A stretch of 5,277 nt of DNA from a bacterium (GTDB lineage: Bacteria > UBA9089 > UBA9088). The position numbers and the translations under genes are program-made. Positions 1 to 4,567 of this stretch are shown piece by piece; position 1 is the first letter of the stretch, and each line of letters opens with the position of its first letter. Under the pieces are notes generated by a model. It worked only from the letters and a program-made list of their open reading frames with translations, searched no databases and was not told the origin of the DNA. The stretch spans positions 1 through 5,277 of the forward strand of contig JBFLYE010000067.1 in NCBI GenBank assembly GCA_040756715.1, given 5' to 3'.

Positions 1-126
1 TTAAGTTTTATAAAATTTTTTCCCTTTTAATTCAAAATTCAACATTCAAAATTCATAATTTTATAAAGTTTTCCTTAAGATTATCTAAACACATACATTT
101 TGTAAAGCGTTATGGAATTAACTATA
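1..126 (-). repeat. Dispersed AT-rich repeat, copy 1 (inverted, cut by window edge)
   Basis: This stretch is the exact reverse complement of 1045-1170, 126 of 126 bases by direct comparison. It abuts the 5' end of the broken S74 gene. Since copy 2 continues for about 62 bases past the matching point, copy 1 probably continues to the left of the window. Read on the plus strand, the phase used by the S74 fragment has no stop codon through the whole repeat, so no in-frame stop separates the gene remnant from what lies upstream. Perfect identity over AT-rich non-coding DNA suggests recent duplication or gene conversion; an assembly artefact is the alternative. Confidence 0.93.
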
Positions 127-680
127 TTCAAGTTAAAGACCTGATAAATTTTGATAACAGCCACTACAGCACAAGCCTTGGCTTTGGGGCAGGAAGGGTT
201 AATTGGGGTAATCACAATACATTTATTGGCTATCAAGCAGGCTTTTCCAACACCAGCGGCTACTACAACTCAGCTATGGGCTATTTGGCCCTTTTCTCTA
301 ACACCACCGGCAACTACAACTCAGCTATGGGCGATCAGGCAGGTTATAATTGTAAGGGTAGTGGCAATCTCTTTTTAGGCTATCAGGCAGGCTACCACGA
401 GACCGGCTCTAACACGCTCTACATTGACAATTCAGACACCTCCCATCCTCTCATCTACGGCGAATTTGATAATGATATAGTAAAGATAAACGGCAAGCTT
501 GGGGTGGGAACAACACCGGGAACCTATCGGCTTACCCTCCCAAATACTGCTAATGATTTAGGTAAAGGCATCGCAAATGCTTGGGAGACTTACAGCTCCC
601 GTCGCTGGAAGACAAATATTACCCCCATAGAAAATCCATTAGACAAGGTATTCAGATTAAGGGGTGTCTACTTTAATTGA
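127..680 (+). pseudogene. YadA-head-like repeat / S74 chaperone protein, 5' fragment without a start
   Basis: This is the larger part of a broken gene whose product resembles phage tail-fibre-like surface proteins. These end in an S74 intramolecular chaperone (endosialidase type) that trimerises and cuts itself off. In the phase used here (codons at 276, 279 and so on), residues encoded at about 153-420 form glycine/asparagine-rich head repeats: FGAG, NTFIGYQAGF, YYNSAMGY, NYNSAMGD, NLFLGYQAGY. Two units at 249-281 and 300-332 match at 31 of 33 bases with a 51-bp period. Then come LYIDNSDTSHPLIYG and the chaperone start SSRRWKTNITPIENP. The catalytic Ser (codon 594) and Lys (codon 609) keep the family's five-residue spacing. 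No ATG, GTG or TTG precedes 276 in frame; the frame runs open into repeat copy 1, so the true N-terminus is lost or outside the window. It ends at TGA 678-680 inside the domain. The gene is visibly richer in G+C than its neighbours, suggesting transfer. Confidence 0.8.
249..332 (+). repeat. Two in-frame 51-bp period repeats in the head region
   Basis: Bases 249-281 and 300-332 match at 31 of 33 positions and both encode N-T-(S/T)-G-(Y/N)-Y-N-S-A-M-G. They are two successive 17-residue units of the GYQAG/NSAMG head repeat. The near identity at DNA level indicates recent duplication of a unit, usual for head and tail-fibre-like repeat proteins. Confidence 0.8.
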
Positions 681-894
681 AAATGGCAAAAAAGACATTG
701 GCTTGATCGCAGAAGAGGTTGGCGAAGTCATCCCAGAGGTCGTCTCCTACGAAGAAAACGGCAGAGATGCTAGCGGCTTAGACTACAGCCGCCTGGTTGC
801 CCTTTTAATTGAGGCAGTAAAGGCACAGCAAGAAAAGTTTGAGGCAGAGATTAACCTCTTAAAACAAGAAATAGAGCAACTGAAGAGGAGGTAG
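664..894 (+). pseudogene. S74 intramolecular chaperone domain, 3' fragment with coiled coil
   Basis: This is the continuation of the gene above in a different phase. From about 679 it encodes ENGKKDIGLIAEEVGEVIPE, then GLDYSRLVALLIEAVKAQQ, the conserved end of S74 chaperone domains. A charged heptad-like coiled coil follows (about residues 47-76 counted from the GTG at 664, ending QEIEQLKRR), which normally helps the trimer form. In related proteins RGVYFNW runs straight into ENGKKDIG. Here TTTAATTGAAAATGGC looks like TTT AAT TGG GAA AAT GGC with two bases missing, so the upstream frame hits TGA and the rest shifts. The GTG at 664 could start a 76-residue product, but I see no Shine-Dalgarno sequence and it begins inside the domain. 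I read it as a frameshifted fragment rather than a gene of its own. A sequencing or assembly error is possible. Confidence 0.8.
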
Positions 895-1044
895 AAGGTA
901 GGAAGCCTTGAGCCAATAGGGAATAGCCATTTGGACCAACCAGATTTTCTCCGACTTCATAGAGGGTCGAAATTTTTATTGCCTTAAGATAAAATCTTTT
1001 GGTATAATATCCCCATTGTGGATTTCTCTAATTGCCTGAATAAT
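895..1044. other. Gene-free stretch between S74 fragment and repeat copy 2
   Basis: Of the 412 bases between the S74 stop and the MNT start, this first part holds the promoter at 979-1008 and otherwise nothing I recognise. There is no GC-rich hairpin with a T-run after the S74 gene, so no clear terminator. The rest of the gap is repeat copy 2 (1045-1232) and the MNT leader (1233-1306). The minus strand shows short peptide-like stretches in two phases that do not join into a gene. Confidence 0.6.
979..1008 (+). promoter_or_regulatory. Extended -10 promoter pointing right, out of the bracketed segment
   Basis: A perfect TATAAT lies at 1003-1008, preceded by TG one base upstream (1000-1001), which gives an extended -10. 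A 4 of 6 match to the -35 box, TTGCCT, lies at 979-984 with an 18-bp spacer. Transcription should begin near 1015 and run through repeat copy 2 into the MNT gene at 1307, giving a leader of roughly 290 bases. A small palindrome, AAGAT-AAA-ATCTT, sits in the spacer and could be an operator, though it may be chance. This is the best promoter match I found. Confidence 0.5.
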
Positions 1045-1128
1045 TATAGTTAATTCCATAACGCTTTACAAAATGTATGTGTTTAGATAATCTTAAGGAA
1101 AACTTTATAAAATTATGAATTTTGAATG

Positions 1129-1192
1129 TTGAATTTTGAATTAAAAGGGAAAAAATTTTATAAAACTTAACCTTTTTCAATTCAAAATTCAA
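1129..1192 (+). other. Long AT-rich hairpin inside repeat copy 2
   Basis: The left arm (1129-1148, TTGAATTTTGAATTAAAAGG) pairs with the right arm (1171-1192). This gives 14 contiguous base pairs, then a 6-bp AAAAGG/CCTTTT stem after a small bulge, with a 22-base loop. The pairing is largely kept in copy 3 (3865-3884 with 3907-3922) even though that copy has several deletions. It lacks the GC stem and T-run of a standard intrinsic terminator. Confidence 0.6.
1136..1164 (+). promoter_or_regulatory. Promoter-like pair in repeat copy 2
   Basis: TTGAAT (1136-1141) and TATAAA (1159-1164) are separated by 17 bp: 4 of 6 and 5 of 6 matches to the standard -35 and -10 boxes. The same pair with the same spacer occurs in copy 3 upstream of hisH. 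In DNA this AT-rich such matches arise easily, so conservation within the repeat is the main support. Confidence 0.3.
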
Positions 1193-1260
1193 AATTTAGA
1201 ATTCAAAATTTCTTAAAAGGTGGATGAATTTTTAACAGATAAACACAACCCTATCTATTT

Positions 1261-1298
1261 TTGCACTAAGTAATGGAAGATACTATAAATTTAGGAGG
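1261..1298 (+). promoter_or_regulatory. Ribosome binding site and weak promoter of the MNT gene
   Basis: AGGAGG at 1293-1298 is a perfect Shine-Dalgarno sequence, 8 bases before the ATG at 1307, and fixes the start. Upstream, TATAAA (1284-1289) with TTGCAC (1261-1266) at 17 bp is a weak local promoter candidate (5 of 6 and 3 of 6). The stronger candidate is at 979-1008. Confidence 0.6.
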
Positions 1299-1306
1299 AT
1301 ATTTTA

Positions 1307-1624
1307 ATGATTAATGAGCAAATTCTCAGACAAATCGTAGAACGTTTAACCAATAACTTTCATCTCCAGCAAATTATTCTTTTTGGTTCACAATCCCGTC
1401 AAACCGCTGACGAACATAGTGATGTAGATATTTTGGTTATCTGCTCCATCAAGGGTAGCCATCGAGCTTTAATGGTAGATATGGATAGAACATTAAAAGG
1501 GTTAGGTATAGCCAGAGATATTATTGTACTATCTCCTGAGGAATTTGAACGAGACCGTCAAATTCCAGGGACTGTGGCACGACCTGCCTGGTTGGAAGGG
1601 AAGGTTCTTTATGAACGAGCTTAG
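1307..1624 (+). CDS. MNT-domain nucleotidyltransferase, MntA-type antitoxin
   Basis: This is a 105-residue minimal nucleotidyltransferase. The diagnostic GSX10DXD motif is complete: Gly27-Ser28, then Asp39 and Asp41 in HSDVDILV. A third acidic residue, Asp71 in ARDIIVL, fills the last metal-binding position, so the active site looks intact. In studied members of this family (MntA) the enzyme adds AMP groups to a HEPN ribonuclease toxin (HepT) encoded next door and so neutralises it. The ATG at 1307 has a perfect AGGAGG ribosome binding site. The expected HEPN gene begins with an overlapping ATG at 1611 but stops after 18 codons, so this antitoxin may be orphaned. The length is normal for the family. 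The fold assignment is firm; the antitoxin role is inferred from family and arrangement. Confidence 0.88.
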   Translation: MINEQILRQIVERLTNNFHLQQIILFGSQSRQTADEHSDVDILVICSIKGSHRALMVDMDRTLKGLGIARDIIVLSPEEFERDRQIPGTVARPAWLEGKVLYERA

Positions 1625-1667
1625 TCAAGAGGTGTTCCAAAAAGACAATTCGTTTCTGGCTCTTTAA
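1611..1667 (+). pseudogene. Possible HEPN toxin (HepT-like) stub
   Basis: An ATG overlaps the end of the MNT gene by 14 bases, the usual arrangement for HEPN genes behind MNT genes. The short product starts MNELSQEVFQK, resembling HEPN starts of the form MNEL..EW..KA, and stops after 18 codons at TAA 1665-1667. One base later in phase, FNEEA (about 1663-1677) could be more of the same helix, which would mean small deletions. The HEPN catalytic motif (Arg, 4-6 residues, His) is absent. Just beyond, at 1696, a fragment of the dispersed repeat begins, so repeat-linked rearrangement may have removed the gene. The evidence is the start and overlap only, so this call is tentative. Confidence 0.35.
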
Positions 1668-1695
1668 TGAGGAAGCTTAAACACATATTAAGGAG

Positions 1696-1712
1696 CTAAA
1701 CACATACATTTT
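1696..1712 (-). repeat. 17-bp fragment of the dispersed repeat at the holA 3' end
   Basis: CTAAACACATACATTTT is identical to 85-101 of repeat copy 1. An imperfect echo (TTAAACACATA) lies just left at 1678-1688. On the minus strand the fragment supplies the last holA codons and its TAG stop. Confidence 0.7.
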
Positions 1713-2601
1713 TTGAAAGAATATGATAGACGAGGCTTAAAAGAATAAATTCCCTTAAATGTGAGCTATAGGATTTTAGTTTAAAATCGCCGCTAGCAAG
1801 GGATGAAAATATGGAAGATGCCTCATTATGTGAAAATAGTTTTGCTTGATGAGAGAGCTTTTTGTAATACCAATCCTTCATTGTTTCATCCTTTATCCCA
1901 TCCTTTATTGAAAATATCTCCCTCATCCTCTTCTCTATCATAAATAAAATGCGATGGGGGGAATCACCATAAGAGAGAAGGCTATGGCAGATAGATATAG
2001 CATTTATTTTTCTTTCTCCTATTGCATCAAGCAAGTCAAAGATGTTTTTACTTTCGCCTCCGAAAAGAATGGGAAGGATATCATTGTCAGAAAGCTCTTT
2101 CTTGGAACAATAGAGGGTTATTTTTTCGATTTCTCCTATAAGGAAGGATGTATCAGGGCCTATGGTTTCAAGCATAAGCTCTAGAGCAGATTCCTTTATC
2201 GTCCTTCCCTTTTCCCTGAACCTCTCCCTTATCCAAAATTTAAGATTATTAAAATGTAGCTTTGGAAAGGCTACAATAGGTATAGAATAAGAAATGTCTA
2301 CCTTTTTAAGAGAGATAATGATGGTAATAGATGGGCTTGGATTTTTGATATATTTTGCGATAATCTCCCTCTCTTTTATGGAAGGCTCTTTTAGGACAAC
2401 AATCCTATTCTCTCCAAATATATCGCCAGAAAGAATCTCTTTTAAATTCTTATTATCATTAAACACAATAAGGCTCGCTTTTCTTTTATCTTTTATCCTA
2501 AAAATTGCATCCCTTTTAAGGCCCTCTTCTTCTCCCACAAACAAATACCCAGTGGCAATCTTTTCCCTATTTATCTCCTTTAATAAATCTTCGTAGCTCA
2601 T
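1696..2601 (-). CDS. holA: DNA polymerase III delta subunit (clamp loader)
   Basis: This protein is a subunit of the clamp loader, which opens the sliding clamp and places it on primed DNA during replication. Its 301 residues run in the usual order. First comes a degenerate AAA+-type N-terminal domain (GYLFVGEEEGLKR at about 18-30, no Walker A). Then LKFWIRERFREKGRTI (120-135) leads to GPDTSFLIGEIEKITLYC (148-165). The C-terminal collar domain holds NIFDLLDAIGERKINAI (186-202) and the helix RILFMIEKRMREIF (217-230). It is somewhat shorter than the roughly 330-340 residues common in the family, mostly in the N-terminal domain. The ATG at 2601 lies 35 bp inside the LptE-like gene with AAGG about 10 bases upstream, suggesting coupled translation. 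A neighbouring lptE is seen in many Gram-negative bacteria. The last five residues (KNVCV) and the TAG stop come from repeat-derived sequence, so the original C-terminus may have been replaced. Confidence 0.88.
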   Translation of the reverse strand: MSYEDLLKEINREKIATGYLFVGEEEGLKRDAIFRIKDKRKASLIVFNDNKNLKEILSGDIFGENRIVVLKEPSIKEREIIAKYIKNPSPSITIIISLKKVDISYSIPIVAFPKLHFNNLKFWIRERFREKGRTIKESALELMLETIGPDTSFLIGEIEKITLYCSKKELSDNDILPILFGGESKNIFDLLDAIGERKINAISICHSLLSYGDSPHRILFMIEKRMREIFSIKDGIKDETMKDWYYKKLSHQAKLFSHNEASSIFSSLASGDFKLKSYSSHLREFILLSLVYHILSKNVCV

Positions 2602-3058
2602 TACAAATAGACCTTGAGATTCTGTTTAAAAGCCCCCCTCTTTCCTTTTCTTCATCTTCTGAATATATTATTGCCTCAGTTAGCCTTTTCTTTAGAATTG
2701 AATTATTTCGGTAAAACACCTCAAACTCAATATCCATCCTTATTCTAAATTCTATTATCTCCTTTTTTTCTGTCCAGGCAAGCGGGGTTTTTTTGTAATC
2801 TACAATCCTTCCAGAAAGGATTAGCTCTGCCTTTTCTCTATCTTCTATCTTAAAATTCCCATCCTTCATTATCTCATCAACCATTGCCATATTAAGCTTC
2901 TCAGAAAGCCCGTATTCCTTTGTTTCATTATAAAAAAGGGAAACAAAGATTGTTTTTTGTTCTGTTTTTGGAAGGGTAGCACAGCTTAAAAGGAATAGTA
3001 GAGAGTAGAGAGTAGAGAGTAGAGAGATAAAAACATTCCACATTCCCTTATCGTCCAT
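2567..3058 (-). CDS. lptE: LptE-like outer-membrane lipoprotein (LPS assembly)
   Basis: LptE sits inside the LptD barrel in the outer membrane and helps insert lipopolysaccharide. The 163-residue product has a lipoprotein signal: a hydrophobic stretch at 8-25, then LLSC with Cys26 as the lipid-attachment residue. The mature part fits the family: TIFVSLFYNET (36-46), GLSEKLNMAMVDEIMKDG (50-67), then AELILSGRIVDYKKTP (77-92) and an amphipathic strand region FRIRMDIEFEV (104-114). I chose the ATG at 3058 because AAAAAGG lies 7 bases upstream; the TTG two codons earlier is too close to that site. The gene overlaps the phosphoesterase stop by 11 bp, and holA begins inside its end. Sequence similarity in this family is low, so the call rests on the lipobox, the pattern and the holA neighbour. 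Four copies of a 7-bp repeat encode part of the signal peptide. Confidence 0.72.
   Translation of the reverse strand: MDDKGMWNVFISLLSTLYSLLFLLSCATLPKTEQKTIFVSLFYNETKEYGLSEKLNMAMVDEIMKDGNFKIEDREKAELILSGRIVDYKKTPLAWTEKKEIIEFRIRMDIEFEVFYRNNSILKKRLTEAIIYSEDEEKERGGLLNRISRSICNELRRFIKGDK
2998..3025. repeat. Perfect heptanucleotide repeat (GTAGAGA x 4)
   Basis: Four exact copies of GTAGAGA (TCTCTAC on the coding strand) lie inside the LptE-like gene. They encode residues 12-20, SLLSTLYSL, in the hydrophobic part of the signal peptide. As 7 is not a multiple of 3, gain or loss of one copy would shift the frame upstream of the lipid-attachment Cys. Confidence 0.95.
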
Positions 3059-3761
3059 TTTCAAGCCTTTTTATAAGGTATTCTGGAAGCCCCACCTGCC
3101 TCATAAGCCTCTGGGTTCTTTTTATGTTATAAGGGATGCGAAAGAGCTTAAATTCTTTATTGTTAACTATTCCAAAGCTTGCCTTTGGAATATAATCCCT
3201 TGGCTGACCAACCGAGCCAGGGTTTATGATGCTCCTTTTTTTAAGCTTAATTACCTCATCCTCCATAAGATACTTTCCTTGAATGCTATTGTTTTCAACA
3301 AAAAAGCAGGAGGGAACATGGGTATGGCCAATAAATAGAATTTCATCCTTTAATAAACCAAGGCTTTCCCCTGCCTCTTTTTCCTTAAATATATACTCAT
3401 CTGTATAATCCCTTAAAGAGCCATGGACAAAGATAAAATTGCTTTGTTTTCCCCTTAAGGGAAGGGATAAAAGCCATTCCTTGTTTTCTGAGCTAAGGTT
3501 TCTCTGAGTCCACTCAATAGCCTCCCTGGCATATGGATTGAACCAGTTTATGTCCTTTTTTCCAACCGCCGCAATATCATGGTTTCCAGCAATAACAAGG
3601 GGATTAAGCTTCCTTACATACTCACAACATTCATTTGGACAGGGTCCATATCCCACAATATCTCCCAATACAATTGTCTTATCAACCTTAGAAAGATAGG
3701 GTATAACAGCAAGGAGGGCTTCAAGGTTTCCATGAATATCTGAAATTATTCCATATTGCAT
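3048..3761 (-). CDS. Calcineurin-like metallophosphoesterase (YfcE/MJ0936-like)
   Basis: This is a 237-residue protein of the metallophosphoesterase superfamily with every metal-binding motif in order near or after the start: SDIHGN, GDIVGYGP, GNHD, FVHGS and GHTHVP, then NPGSVGQPRD near the C-terminus. Such proteins bind two metal ions and cleave phosphoester bonds. The GD.VGYGP..NEC and NPGSVGQPRD forms are typical of the small single-domain bacterial and archaeal group, whose natural substrates are mostly unknown. I chose the ATG at 3761 because MQYGIISDIHGN starts directly on the first strand; a TTG at 3797 would add 12 unconserved residues. No strong ribosome binding site precedes either. 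It is the first gene of the minus-strand operon and overlaps the LptE-like gene by 11 bp. I see no signal peptide, so it should be cytoplasmic. Confidence 0.88.
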   Translation of the reverse strand: MQYGIISDIHGNLEALLAVIPYLSKVDKTIVLGDIVGYGPCPNECCEYVRKLNPLVIAGNHDIAAVGKKDINWFNPYAREAIEWTQRNLSSENKEWLLSLPLRGKQSNFIFVHGSLRDYTDEYIFKEKEAGESLGLLKDEILFIGHTHVPSCFFVENNSIQGKYLMEDEVIKLKKRSIINPGSVGQPRDYIPKASFGIVNNKEFKLFRIPYNIKRTQRLMRQVGLPEYLIKRLENGR

Positions 3762-3810
3762 TATAAAATAATAGCAATTTTTCTTGTAAAAAATCAAAGA
3801 TTTAGTTAAA

Positions 3811-3839
3811 ATTATATAAAATTTATCGTATGTGTTTAA
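3811..3839 (-). promoter_or_regulatory. Weak promoter candidate for the minus-strand operon
   Basis: On the minus strand a perfect TATAAT (plus-strand 3811-3816) lies about 50 bases before the phosphoesterase ATG. The -35 position (3834-3839, CTTAAA) is a poor match and falls inside repeat copy 3. No better site is visible in this gap. Confidence 0.3.
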
Positions 3840-3959
3840 GCTAATCTTTATAAAATTTTGAATGTTGAATTTTGAATTAAAAGGGGAAAAATTTTATAAA
3901 ACTTAACCTTCAATTCAAAATTTAGAATTCAAAATTTCTTAAAAGGTGGATGAATTTTG
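3828..3959 (+). repeat. Dispersed AT-rich repeat, copy 3 (divergent, with deletions)
   Basis: It starts GTATGTGTTTA and aligns with copy 2 from about 1073, with several small deletions, and lacks the TATAGTTAATTCC left end. Its last 42 bases (3917-3958) are identical to 1191-1232. It fills most of the 212-bp gap between the divergent phosphoesterase and hisH genes and points towards hisH. The arms at 3865-3884 and 3907-3922 can still pair. Confidence 0.9.
3872..3900 (+). promoter_or_regulatory. Promoter-like pair in repeat copy 3, upstream of hisH
   Basis: TTGAAT (3872-3877) and TATAAA (3895-3900) are 17 bp apart, as in copy 2. A start near 3907 would give hisH a leader of about 67 bases. 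No better promoter is visible between the repeat and hisH, so the repeat may supply it. Confidence 0.35.
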
Positions 3960-3970
3960 AAAAACTTTAG
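3950..3970 (+). other. Six-codon upstream reading frame before hisH (MNFEKL)
   Basis: The repeat end AAAAGGTGG (3941-3949) is followed directly by ATG at 3950. This frame reads M-N-F-E-K-L and stops at TAG 3968-3970, three bases before the hisH ATG and in the same phase. The stop overlaps TAGGAA, the only ribosome-site-like sequence close to hisH. The spacing from AAGG to this ATG is short, so translation is uncertain. Confidence 0.3.
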
Positions 3971-3973
3971 GAA

Positions 3974-4567
3974 ATGATTGTTATAGTCAATTATGGTGTA
4001 GGAAACCTTTATTCTGTAAAAAAGGCATTTGAGATCTTTGATAAAAATATCATTATTTCTAATAAGCCTTGGGATATTCAAAGGGCTGATAAGATTGTCC
4101 TCCCTGGGGTTGGACACTTCAAGGATGTTATGGAGGCTATAAAAAACCTGGGGCTTTTTGAAGCCTTAATTGAGGCGGGAAAGAATAAGCCCATTTTAGG
4201 GATATGCCTTGGAATGCAAGTGCTATTTGAGGAAAGCAGAGAGGGAGATACACAAGGGCTATCTATTTTAAAAGGAAGGGTTATCCGCTTTCCTAATATC
4301 ATAAAGGTTCCCCATATTGGTTGGAATAGGGTAAGGTTTAGTAGCCACCCAATCTTTCAAGGTATTCCAGAAAATCCTTGGTTTTATTTTATCCATTCAT
4401 ATTATCCTGTGCCAGAGGAAGATGTTATAATTGGGAGGACAAATTATGGGGATATTGAATTTGCCTCTGCTGTTTCTTGCGATAACATTGTTGGCTTCCA
4501 ATTTCATCCCGAAAAGAGTAGCGAAATTGGGCTTGGGCTTATTGAAAATTTTGTAAGATGGAAGTAG
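3974..4567 (+). CDS. hisH: Imidazole glycerol phosphate synthase, glutamine amidotransferase subunit
   Basis: HisH releases ammonia from glutamine and passes it to HisF, which makes imidazole glycerol phosphate and AICAR from PRFAR in histidine synthesis. The 197-residue protein is a full-length class I amidotransferase. It starts MIVIVNYGVGNLYSVKKAFE, typical for HisH, and carries LPGVGHF (43-49). The nucleophile Cys78 is in GICLGMQ, and His178 and Glu180 in FHPEKS complete the triad. PHIGWNRV lies mid-protein as in true HisH, which separates it from other amidotransferases. The ATG at 3974 is set by the conserved N-terminus; the ribosome binding site is weak (TAGGA very close), so coupling to the small upstream frame is possible. 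It overlaps thyX by 10 bp. hisF and hisA, its usual neighbours, are not in the window. Confidence 0.95.
   Translation: MIVIVNYGVGNLYSVKKAFEIFDKNIIISNKPWDIQRADKIVLPGVGHFKDVMEAIKNLGLFEALIEAGKNKPILGICLGMQVLFEESREGDTQGLSILKGRVIRFPNIIKVPHIGWNRVRFSSHPIFQGIPENPWFYFIHSYYPVPEEDVIIGRTNYGDIEFASAVSCDNIVGFQFHPEKSSEIGLGLIENFVRWK

Larger units (their letters stand above)
1045..1232 (+). repeat. Dispersed AT-rich repeat, copy 2 (longest copy)
   Basis: This is the reference copy. Bases 1045-1170 are the perfect inverted partner of 1-126. Bases 1045-1113 match the copy at 5209-5277 with two mismatches. From about 1073 onward it aligns with 3828-3959, and the last 42 bases (1191-1232) are identical to 3917-3958. 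The left half begins TATAGTTAATTCC. The right half is built of GAATTTTGAA-type words and their complements. It ends AAAAGGTGGATGAATTTT, which looks like a ribosome binding site and start codon, but that frame is only ATG AAT TTT TAA (1224-1235). Confidence 0.93.

Noticed and set aside
895-1044. Minus-strand peptide-like stretches (for example ENLVGPNGYSLLAQGF)
   Set aside because: They need phase changes, have no start, and match nothing I can name; a relic is possible but unsupported.
1045-1232. CRISPR-like or tandem array from the repeated GAATTTTGAA words
   Set aside because: The words are neither evenly spaced nor separated by unique spacers; they form a hairpin and recur as one dispersed unit.
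1625-1695. Bidirectional terminator between the convergent MNT and holA genes
   Set aside because: No GC-rich stem with a T-run is visible there.
1954-2596. Plus-strand reading frames opposite holA
   Set aside because: They are antisense to a clear HolA, match no family and have no supporting ribosome sites.
3062-3064. TTG start for the LptE-like gene, two codons upstream of the chosen ATG
   Set aside because: It lies only one base from the AAAAAGG ribosome site; the ATG at 3058 has normal spacing.
3762-3797. N-terminal extension of the metallophosphoesterase from a TTG
   Set aside because: The added residues are unconserved and the family starts directly at the first strand with SDIHGN.
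3929-4302. Minus-strand reading frames opposite hisH
   Set aside because: They are shadows of the conserved HisH frame.
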